Assembly (NCBI GenBank): GCA_913773825.1
Contig: CAJYHH010001185.1
Coordinates: 1-9,406 of the forward strand
Length of the DNA: 9,406 nt
Origin: Candidatus Sericytochromatia bacterium
Lineage (GTDB): Bacteria > Cyanobacteriota > Sericytochromatia > UBA7694
Reading direction: 5' to 3'
Part shown: in pieces, positions 1 through 6,500 of the stretch
How the letters are laid out: each line of letters begins with the position of its first letter
How positions within the stretch are numbered: position 1 is the stretch's first letter
Notes under the pieces: generated by a model
Told to the model about the DNA's origin: nothing
Seen by the model: the letters and a program-made list of their open reading frames with translations, nothing else
Database searches by the model: none
Made by a program: the position numbers and the translations under genes

Positions 1-632
1 CCCAACTTCGTCAGTCTTTGCGTATTGGGGTCAGACGTTCTTTTCCCCAGCAGTTGGTTTATCAGATTCTGGCCCCGCTGCTGCAGCGCAAGTTACCTCC
101 ACGTCTGAGTCTGATTTTTAAAGGTGATGAGCAGCTTAAGCACTTATTTGAGCAGTCGCGCTTAGACCTGATTCTGAGCGAGCAGCCAGTCAACACGCAC
201 AACAAACGCTGGAGTTCTTTACGCTTAGGCGACAGCGGTATCAGTTTTTTTGCTTCCGCTGCACAGGCTCAACTGCGGGAGCAGTTTCCGTATTCCTTGA
301 ATCATCAGCCGCTGGTTTTACCTGCACCAGATAGTTTACTGCGCCCTCAACTTGATGAATGGCTGAACCTGCACCGGATTGAACCGATGATCCTTGCTGA
401 AGTCCAGCACGATGCTCTGCAGCAGTTGTTTGCTTTAGATCAGGCTACAGTATTCTGTGCGCCGACGGTGCTTGAAGAGCAGATTAAAAGCGCTAAGACT
501 GAATTAATTGGCCGAGCCCCTGGTCTGAGGCAGGCTTATTACGTGATTTCACAAGAGCGAGACGGGCCCTGGATTGAGAACTTGATTCTGTCTGCCCAGC
601 AGCATATTTTTGCTCATGAGCTCAAAGTATGA
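1..632 (+). CDS. LysR-family transcriptional regulator, NhaR-like (C-terminal part, 5' truncated by window edge)
   Basis: The frame is open to the left edge (first whole codon at base 3) and ends at TGA 630-632, so the N-terminal helix-turn-helix lies outside the window. The visible 210 or so residues match the substrate-binding effector domain of NhaR-type LysR regulators. They open with an LRIGV strand (the usual start of this domain). Further on come LDLILSEQP, GISFFA, LVLPAPDSLLRPQL followed by W, ALQQLFA, VFCAP, and YYVISQER near the end, the same order as in E. coli NhaR as I recall it. NhaR activates the Na+/H+ antiporter gene nhaA in response to Na+; that role here is inferred from family only. 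A TTG at 18-20 is an internal codon, not the start. The stop overlaps the next gene by ATGA, so the two are probably cotranscribed and translationally coupled. The family call is firm; the inducer is unknown. Confidence 0.85.
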   Translation, partial: QLRQSLRIGVRRSFPQQLVYQILAPLLQRKLPPRLSLIFKGDEQLKHLFEQSRLDLILSEQPVNTHNKRWSSLRLGDSGISFFASAAQAQLREQFPYSLNHQPLVLPAPDSLLRPQLDEWLNLHRIEPMILAEVQHDALQQLFALDQATVFCAPTVLEEQIKSAKTELIGRAPGLRQAYYVISQERDGPWIENLILSAQQHIFAHELKV

Positions 633-1669
633 GCTTAATGTTAGTCATGAAGATAAAATTATTCAGTCGCTGTTGCATTTTTTTCTGCCTGGGCTTGTTG
701 TTTACAGGTGCGTTGACGGGATGGATTCTTCCCGTTCAGGCCGCAGAACTGGGGCCTTTTGACCGGGCCCTAACTCATTACACGGCTGATGGCGCTCTAG
801 ATAGCCAGGAGTATGCTGCTTTAAAGGCTCTGAGCCAAAAAGCACTGCCAGCCGCTGATTTATCATTAGCCAAACATTTTTTGAGTTTTGCCGCTAAATA
901 TTCTGCGTTTACGCGCATGACCTATAGCTATTATCGCGGAGAGCGATCTTTGACTCTGCGCTTTGTGTTTGCGCCAACTTATGCTGAAGATCAGCTTTTA
1001 AGCGGTCGTAGTCCTCGTGAAGTCTTAAGTAAGCTGTCACAGAATGATTTGCTTCATGAAACCGTTTTTGATCATGAGCGCTGTGGGGCGGCGGCTTTGC
1101 TTTCTGCCCATTATCTGCTTTATGGGCATTTTAAGCTGGCGTTTCATCAGCTGGGTATGGCTGAAGCTGCGCTTAGTTATCGCAATTTGCATCAGGCCCA
1201 GGAAGCCCTTTATCGGCGCGCCAATACCGATCACCAGCCTGGCCTGACATCTTCATTTCGCTATTTGATTTATACAAATGGTCGGATTGGCAATCCGCTG
1301 CCAGAAGGTGAAGTCAAACAAGCCGCAGATCTAATTGGGTTAAAAGCTTTACCGATTCCGGGTCCCACCGTAACCCGTTTTTATGACCGGCGCCAGACGC
1401 TGGCCAGCTTTTGGAAAAAACATCCCCAAGCCGTATTTTTGGTGGGCGTGACTTTAAATGAAGACACGGGCAATATTCGGCCCCCAAGTGGGCCTTTATC
1501 GCAAAATCACTTTGTCTTGATTTTTAAACAGAATAATCAAATCTGGTTATTAAACAGTGGTGTTTTAGATAACGGTACAGGCAGTGCGCTACGTGCCCTT
1601 AAGCCTGCAGATGTTCAGGCTTATCTTTATCAAACGATGGGTTCTGTGGATGCCTTGCTGAAAAAATAG
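629..1669 (+). CDS. Exported protein with putative C39/papain-like cysteine-peptidase active site
   Basis: This 346-residue protein starts at an ATG overlapping the upstream stop (ATGA). An ATG six codons later (base 647, MKIKLF) is an equally good start, and neither has a clear Shine-Dalgarno. The N-terminus is a classical signal peptide: a Lys/Arg-containing head, a hydrophobic core at about residues 15-34, and a likely cleavage after VQA or VQAA (38-39), so the product should be periplasmic or secreted. I do not recognise a named family. Two blocks resemble bacteriocin-processing/C39-like cysteine peptidases: ERCGAAALLSAHYLLYG with Cys152 at the head of a helix, and NHFVLIF with His294, followed by IWLLNSG with Asn309 as a possible third residue. 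The Cys-helix then His-strand then Asn/Asp order is that of papain-like folds. Residues 42-140 are mixed helical with an aromatic patch (TYSYYRGER). The function is inferred; it could equally be a non-catalytic relative or a transglutaminase-like protein. Confidence 0.75.
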   Translation: MSLMLVMKIKLFSRCCIFFCLGLLFTGALTGWILPVQAAELGPFDRALTHYTADGALDSQEYAALKALSQKALPAADLSLAKHFLSFAAKYSAFTRMTYSYYRGERSLTLRFVFAPTYAEDQLLSGRSPREVLSKLSQNDLLHETVFDHERCGAAALLSAHYLLYGHFKLAFHQLGMAEAALSYRNLHQAQEALYRRANTDHQPGLTSSFRYLIYTNGRIGNPLPEGEVKQAADLIGLKALPIPGPTVTRFYDRRQTLASFWKKHPQAVFLVGVTLNEDTGNIRPPSGPLSQNHFVLIFKQNNQIWLLNSGVLDNGTGSALRALKPADVQAYLYQTMGSVDALLKK

Positions 1670-1717
1670 TTTAAAACCAACAAATACATTTAAGTTTAAA
1701 TCGGATAAAAATAGAAC

Positions 1718-1737
1718 TTTTGCTGAATTTTGCTGAA
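1718..1737 (+). repeat. Tandem 10-base direct repeat over the candidate -35 region
   Basis: TTTTGCTGAA occurs twice back to back (1718-1727 and 1728-1737), each copy carrying a -35-like TTGCTG. The period is about one helical turn, which would suit side-by-side binding of a regulator or two alternative -35 boxes. The copy identity is seen directly; a regulatory role is inference. Confidence 0.55.
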
Positions 1738-1749
1738 TATAGTTAAAAT
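1718..1749 (+). promoter_or_regulatory. Candidate sigma-70-type promoter for the CorC/HlyC-like gene
   Basis: TTGCTG at 1720-1725 and TAAAAT at 1744-1749 are separated by 18 bases in an AT-rich gap upstream of the 21-codon ORF and the membrane-protein gene. They match the -35 consensus in four of six positions and the -10 in five of six. No terminator is visible after the preceding gene, so read-through from upstream is also possible. Confidence 0.45.
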
Positions 1750-1792
1750 AATTAAATCAGATGCTTGGACGTATGTTTCTGCGAGTGTTTTT

Positions 1793-1858
1793 ATGAATAA
1801 AATTGGTGACCGTCTTGGTGAATTTTTACATGTACTTTTGAAAATGAGACAAATATGA
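1793..1858 (+). CDS. Possible 21-residue leader peptide coupled to the CorC/HlyC-like gene
   Basis: ATG at 1793 opens a 21-codon frame (begins MNKIGDRLGEF, ends HVLLKMRQI) whose TGA overlaps the ATG of the next gene as ATGA (1855-1858). The 4-base overlap is the same arrangement as between the first two genes and would couple translation. The downstream gene has only a weak ribosome binding site of its own (GAGA at 1846-1849), which makes coupling attractive. Against it, this ORF has no good Shine-Dalgarno either and is short enough to arise by chance. The peptide would be an amphipathic, mildly basic helix rather than a membrane span. Confidence 0.3.
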   Translation: MNKIGDRLGEFLHVLLKMRQI

Positions 1859-3111
1859 TCTGGTTTGAAATCTTGATCATTCTTGTACTGGTGCTGCTTA
1901 ACGGCTTTTTTTCGATGTCAGAACTGGCTGTGCTGTCTGCACGTAAAAGCCAGCTTAAGCGTCAGGCTGATTCTGGTGCTGAAGACGCGCAGACCGTTTT
2001 GGGCTTTTTGGATGAGTCAGAGCCTTTTTTAGCTGCGATCCAGATTGGCATTACGCTGATTGGGATTCTGACAGGGGTGTTTGGGGGCGCGACCCTGGCT
2101 GAAGAACTGGGCCGGGTATTTGGGCATTATATGAGGCCAGGTTTAAGTCAGGCCCTTTCAATGGGGATTGTCGTTGTGCTGATTACCTTTTTAACCCTGG
2201 TTTTTGGCGAGTTGGTGCCCAAACAACTGGCGCTGCATCATCCTGAGAGGATTGCCCGCCGTGTTGCCTTGCCGATTCGCTGGCTGTCGCTGATTGTCTC
2301 GCCGCTGGTGCGTTTGCTAAGTGCTTCAACCAAAGGGATTATGGGTTTGTTGGCCCTGTCTGATTCCTCTAAAGAGTCGATAAACCCTGAAGATTTAATT
2401 GAACTGCTAAAAGAAGGCCATGAAGCGGGAAGTCTGTCTGCTGAGTCCCATCAGATTATGCAACGGGCCTTAGAGCTTGAAGAAGTGACGATTGGCAGCT
2501 TAATGACCCCCCGACGTCGCTTAGTTTGTCTGGATCTCAACAGTCAGACTGACCAACTGGCTCAGATTGTGCTCAGGCATCTGCATAGCTGTTATCCGGT
2601 TTATGCGGGTGATCCTGAAAATCTGCTGGGGATTGTGTTTTTAAAAGATATTCTGCCGCTGCTGGTTAGCCAACAACCCGTTTATTTATCGGCCAACATT
2701 CAAGAGGCTCTGTATTTACCTGACAGCATCACAGTCTCTAGCGCTTTAAAAAAGTTTCGCCAACACGGTTGCCATGAAGCGCTGGTGTTTGACCCGCATA
2801 GCCAGGTTCAGGGCATGATTCGTTTAAGTGATTTGTTACTCTCGCTGAGTCCCTCCAGGCACACTTCCGTGATGGTGCCTGAACGTTTGCCCGGTGAACT
2901 CTCTCTGATGCTGTTTTGCGAACGCTTTAGCTGCAGACAGGCTGCTCACGATCTGCCGATCCATGTCCACACTCTGGCCGGGCTGGTGCTGTATCTGGCA
3001 GAAGATATTCCGAAGGTCAACGATAGTTTTGAATGGGCCGGCTTGAACCTAAAAGTTTTAGAACTAGAAGGTCCCCGGATCTCGCGGATTCAGGTGACAC
3101 CCGCGGCTTAA
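1855..3111 (+). CDS. Hemolysin-family / CorC-HlyC-like membrane protein (DUF21-CBS-CorC_HlyC)
   Basis: This 418-residue protein has the full family layout. A DUF21/CNNM transmembrane domain covers about residues 1-170, with hydrophobic segments near 3-20, 57-80, 98-119 and 137-158, and the family signatures FFSMSE (18-23) and FGELVPKQ (117-124). A pair of CBS domains follows (about 212-332), opening with SLMTPR. A C-terminal CorC/HlyC domain comes last (about 345-415), with THTLAGLVL-like (VHTLAGLVLYL), IPKVNDSFEWAGL and RISRIQV. Relatives include E. coli YtfL/PaeA, CorC and TlyC; members act in Mg2+/Na+ exchange, polyamine export or related efflux at the inner membrane. The exact substrate cannot be read here. 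The second CBS motif is degenerate: the usual EDI-x-IVGEI stretch is replaced by SDLLLSLSPSR. The start is the first ATG of the frame and makes an ATGA overlap with a 21-codon ORF. Transcription probably starts in the AT-rich gap upstream. Confidence 0.9.
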   Translation: MIWFEILIILVLVLLNGFFSMSELAVLSARKSQLKRQADSGAEDAQTVLGFLDESEPFLAAIQIGITLIGILTGVFGGATLAEELGRVFGHYMRPGLSQALSMGIVVVLITFLTLVFGELVPKQLALHHPERIARRVALPIRWLSLIVSPLVRLLSASTKGIMGLLALSDSSKESINPEDLIELLKEGHEAGSLSAESHQIMQRALELEEVTIGSLMTPRRRLVCLDLNSQTDQLAQIVLRHLHSCYPVYAGDPENLLGIVFLKDILPLLVSQQPVYLSANIQEALYLPDSITVSSALKKFRQHGCHEALVFDPHSQVQGMIRLSDLLLSLSPSRHTSVMVPERLPGELSLMLFCERFSCRQAAHDLPIHVHTLAGLVLYLAEDIPKVNDSFEWAGLNLKVLELEGPRISRIQVTPAA

Positions 3112-3128
3112 GAAGAGTGCCTCAGGTG

Positions 3129-3179
3129 AAAAAATGATGCGGCAATCTGAGGGTGCTGTAAATCGCTCAGATTGCCGCA
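3129..3179 (-). terminator. Rho-independent terminator of the minus-strand small-peptide unit
   Basis: TGCGGCAATCTGAG (3138-3151) and CTCAGATTGCCGCA (3166-3179) form a perfect 14-bp stem around a 14-base loop. Read on the minus strand, the stem is followed after three bases by six T residues (A6 at 3129-3134 on the + strand). On the + strand it is followed by TCAAGAAC without a T run, so its polarity is clearly minus. It may still act as a 3' end stabiliser for the + strand gene ending at 3111. Confidence 0.85.
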
Positions 3180-3192
3180 GTCAAGAACACAG

Positions 3193-3220
3193 GCTTCGGG
3201 CCTGGTTCAAGCCAGGAAGC
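3193..3220 (-). other. Imperfect hairpin overlapping the stop codon of the small-peptide gene
   Basis: CCTGG (3201-3205) pairs with CCAGG (3212-3216) around a six-base loop that contains most of the peptide's stop codon. GCTT (3193-3196) and AAGC (3217-3220) extend it past a four-base bulge. It is separate from the terminator hairpin and may stabilise or regulate the short mRNA; its significance is uncertain. Confidence 0.35.
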
Positions 3221-3275
3221 TCATCAGCAGCAGCAAAAGCGCGCTGATCAAGGGTAATAAGCTGGCATGAACCAT
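3207..3275 (-). CDS. Small hydrophobic peptide, 22 residues (putative small membrane protein or type I toxin-like)
   Basis: ATG at 3275-3273 (minus strand) opens a 22-codon frame ending in TGA at 3209-3207. The peptide begins MVHAS and continues LLPLISALLLLLMSFLA, i.e. one short transmembrane helix with five consecutive leucines and no charged residue. A consensus GGAGGT sits 8 bases upstream, and a perfect hairpin with a T6 tail follows about 28 bases after the stop. A compact unit of ribosome binding site, ORF and terminator is hard to explain by chance. By size and composition it resembles Ibs/Fst-like type I toxins and small membrane subunits or regulators, but sequence alone cannot choose between them. 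It is transcribed convergently with the CorC-like gene. No convincing minus-strand promoter was found, only AT-rich sequence around 3293-3350. No obvious antisense antitoxin promoter was seen. Confidence 0.65.
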   Translation of the reverse strand: MVHASLLPLISALLLLLMSFLA

Positions 3276-3283
3276 GATCGAAT

Positions 3284-3289
3284 ACCTCC
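3284..3289 (-). promoter_or_regulatory. Consensus ribosome binding site of the small-peptide gene
   Basis: On the minus strand GGAGGT lies 8 bases before the ATG at 3275. It is the strongest Shine-Dalgarno in the window and is the main evidence that the 22-codon frame is translated. A small inverted repeat, CTTTAA (3293-3298) / TTAAAG (3308-3313), sits just upstream in the leader and could form a weak hairpin. Confidence 0.75.
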
Positions 3290-3566
3290 ATTCTTTAAGC
3301 CTAACGTTTAAAGCTGAGAATTCCCTGAGACGAGGCTGAAAACTTTCTAGTCTTAGCTCTGAAATGTCTAACTTTTGACAGGGACTGCAGATTGTGAAGG
3401 CGTTATGTGTTGAGTCAAAAGCTGTTTGTACAGCCGCAACTTCAAGTTGTCCAGTTGAGATTTAAGGCCGTGTTATCATATGCCATGACGTCTAAACGCT
3501 AAGTTTTTTCCCTATACCTGCGCCATCAAGCTGTTTGTGAGTTTTTCTGAGCTAAGGAGCCCCGCT
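3290..3566. other. Non-coding stretch between the small-peptide unit and the large propeller gene
   Basis: Only very short frames such as ATG-ACG-TCT-AAA-CGC-TAA at 3485 are present, without ribosome binding sites. A perfect TTGACA at 3375-3380 (+) has no -10 at normal distance. TTGAGA (3455-3460) with TATGCC (3479-3484), 18 bases apart, is a weak promoter candidate for the large gene. No terminator or RNA gene was recognised. Confidence 0.5.
3554..3559 (+). promoter_or_regulatory. Ribosome binding site that fixes the start of the large propeller gene
   Basis: AAGGAG stands 7 bases before ATG 3567. The frame is open further upstream to a GTG at 3537, but that codon has no Shine-Dalgarno, and the AAGGAG would then lie inside the coding region. 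The ATG at 3567 is therefore the preferred start. Confidence 0.8.
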
Positions 3567-6500
3567 ATGCAGACCCCGTTATTTTCTGATGCCGATCAGT
3601 TATTACTTGAGCAATTATTAGCCACTCAACAGCTGTCTGCTGCTCAGCATCAGAAATTAACCCAGGCCCGTGAGCAGAGCTGGCAATCTGCCTGCGAAGA
3701 CCTAAGCGGAACACTCTGTCAGCTTGAGGCCGGTAAATTGCGCTTAAGTGAGTTTCCTTCAGGCAAAAATCTGGCTGAGTTTAGGCTGGATAATCAAGCC
3801 GCTCCCGCCTGGGGGGATCAGTTGCTGTATCTGGATGTTGAAGACAGCCGGGTGCTGCAGACTCTGTCTTTGCCCGCTCAGCCTGCTTTGCTGATGACTC
3901 CTGACGGCAGCTATTGGCTGGGAGGCAACCCTGAGCAACTGCCTTGTCTGGGTGAAACTTCTGAACTTCAGGGTTACGGCGCCAGTGACAGTGATGTGCT
4001 GGTCTCAGCGCGTGGGGATTTGCTGTTTGTCACTGAACGTTTTGCCGGGCGCTTACATGTGATTTCGCTGGTGACCCGCCGGCTGCTGACGACGCTCCAG
4101 ATTCGTAAACCCGGTCAAAGCGCTGCTATTCCGCTGGTGCTGACTGCTGATGGCCAGCGGGCTTTTTTAACCGATCAGGTCAGCTCACGGCTATGGATGC
4201 TGGATCTGGCGACCTGGCATCTGATGCCCCTGCAGACGGGTTTAGGCATACTGGGCAATCTGGCTTTGGCGCCTGATCCCCATTTTCTTTATCTGACGGT
4301 TTTAGAGCCCACTTTTAGATTGGTTTATTTTGATTTACAGTCGCTGAGCGTGATCCAGGATGTAGATATTCAAGGCCAGCCTATGAGCCGCGCTCTGCAG
4401 GCGCCTTTAGATATGCTGAATGTATCCCCTGATCAACGGCGTTTGCATTTTGTGACTTGGTCAGCGTCTGAACAGACTTTACTGGTACACGTCATTCGCA
4501 CACGTCATATGCGCACGATCAGACGTTATGCCTTGCCTAAAGATGCACGTCCGCTGGCGCTATTGGCGGGTTATGCTAATCCACTCTGGGATTTTTGCCA
4601 GCAGGATCTCCGCCACTGGCTGGTTGCACTGGGCTTGTTGCGGCCAGAGGCCCTGGCTCGTTTGAAGCCGCTTGAACATCATTCACAGGCTCAGACGATG
4701 AAGGTTAGTGAGTCGGCCGCTAGCTCGGCCGTTAGTTCATCTAAGGGCGGAGCTTTGTTTCAGGTGCCTGATCCAGCTGAAAGCCCCAAACATTTGCTGC
4801 AGCGTCAGGCTCCTCCGATTACGCTCCCGCCAGAAGCAGATGATGTGATGGTTGAGATGCTTGTCAAAGCTTTTTATCAGGAGACCCAGAGCAATTTACG
4901 CCAGTATCCGGCTGAGATTCAGCGTCTTTATCAGCAGGCAATTGACTGGCGCCAGCAGCTGGAGCAGCGTTATGTGGTTGAGGCTGTGGCTGAAAGTTTA
5001 AAAAGCCACTATCATCTGCAGGTGCTGATTACGCGCGAAGCCTTGCTGCAGGCTGTTGATAGACGCTTTGACGGGCGTGAACTGCCGTTTCGTCCCAGTC
5101 ATCGCTGTCCTTTGTGCCAGGGGGCGCTGCGCACAGCCCGTCACTGCGAACACTGTGGGTTTCAGCTTGAAGAGCCCGGTAGTCATAAACGCCGGGAAAA
5201 ACTCTCAGCTGAGGCGTGTCATGAGCTGATTCCGGGCCAGATGCTGCTGGTGATGCCACAGCTTGATCAGCTTTTACTGTTAAATGCCTGGCATGAGCTG
5301 ATTAGCTCAGTTGATCTCAGCGGACTGGGGATGGCTGAGCCCAGTTATGCCCTGGCTCTGCCCGATCGCCATTATTTACTGCTGGATCGCAGAGGTAAAG
5401 TGCTTAAAATTAACGCCAGCGGTAAGCTGGTGCAGGCCTTTAAATACGCCTTTATTGAGCCCGTGATGGCAACGTTTTATCGCCATGAGACGGGCCTGCG
5501 CTTTTTAATTGTCGATAAAGGCGCCCATGAAGTGCTTGAGTTTGACGAACAGGGCCAGCTGACCTGTAGCTGGGGCAGGATGGGTGAGCTGAGTTTAAAA
5601 GAACCCCGTGATGTTCAGCGCACCTGGAACGACACGCTGCTGATTGCAGATACCGGCCAGCAGCGCGTGCTTGAAATTGAACGCAGCGGTAGAGTGATTG
5701 CCAGCTGGGGGCCACCGCGCTTTAAGTTTGTCAAACCTGTATTTGCCAGGCGTGAGCTCAATGGCGATACTCTGATTGTCGATGCGGGCCGGGGCCAGAT
5801 CGTGGCTTTTGATGAACAGCGCAATTTAGTTAAAAACTTTCGTTATTGGCCCCCAGACGATCAACATCCTGAATTAGCTCAAACGCCAGCACCTGAACGC
5901 ATCTTGATGCTGAATCGCGAGCTGATTGCTTTAAACAGTCAATACTGGATGCAGATTTCGATTGCCTTAGAGCAGATCCGCTGGGTCAAACCCTGGACCA
6001 GCCCGCGCAGCCGTCAGCGTCTTCAAGCGGCAGACGCTCCCCGTTCTGATTCGGCTGCTTTAAGTCTGCTGCGCCGGATTACTTTTTTAAAAACCGCCAG
6101 CCGTGAGCTTTTGCTGACGCTTGAGCCCTTTTTAAAACCGGTTGAGTTTCAGGCTGCAGATTTGATTGTGCATCAGGGTGAGCTGGGTGCCGTGATGTAT
6201 TTTTTGCTTGAAGGTCAGGTCGAAGTGCTGAAACAAGGCAACGATAAACCGGTTGCGACACTTGGTCCAGGTAATCTCTTTGGCGAGATGGCGTTGATTT
6301 TAAGTGAACCGCGGATTGCCAGCGTACGCGCCAAAACAGTCTGTAAGCTGCTGCAGCTGGAACGTCATGACTTTAATCAGGTGATTGAAAAATATCCTGA
6401 TCTGGCTGAACAATTGCGCAAACTGGCCCGTGAGCGCAAAGCCTTGACCCATGGCTATAACCACCAATTGCAGCAAGAGGTGATGCGCAAGGTCAAAACC

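Noticed and set aside
18..20. TTG as the start of the NhaR-like gene
   Set aside because: The frame is open to the window edge and the codon lies at the first strand of the effector domain, so the real start is outside the window.
3138..3179. The 14-bp hairpin as an intrinsic terminator of the + strand CorC-like gene
   Set aside because: No T run follows on the + strand. The T6 lies on the minus-strand side, so the polarity is minus.
3537..3566. GTG at 3537 as start of the large propeller gene, adding ten residues
   Set aside because: It has no ribosome binding site, while ATG 3567 has AAGGAG at ideal distance that would be inside the longer version.
5029..5715. Minus-strand open frames within the large propeller gene
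   Set aside because: They are Arg-, Ser- and Ala-rich translations typical of antisense frames, without ribosome binding sites or terminators.
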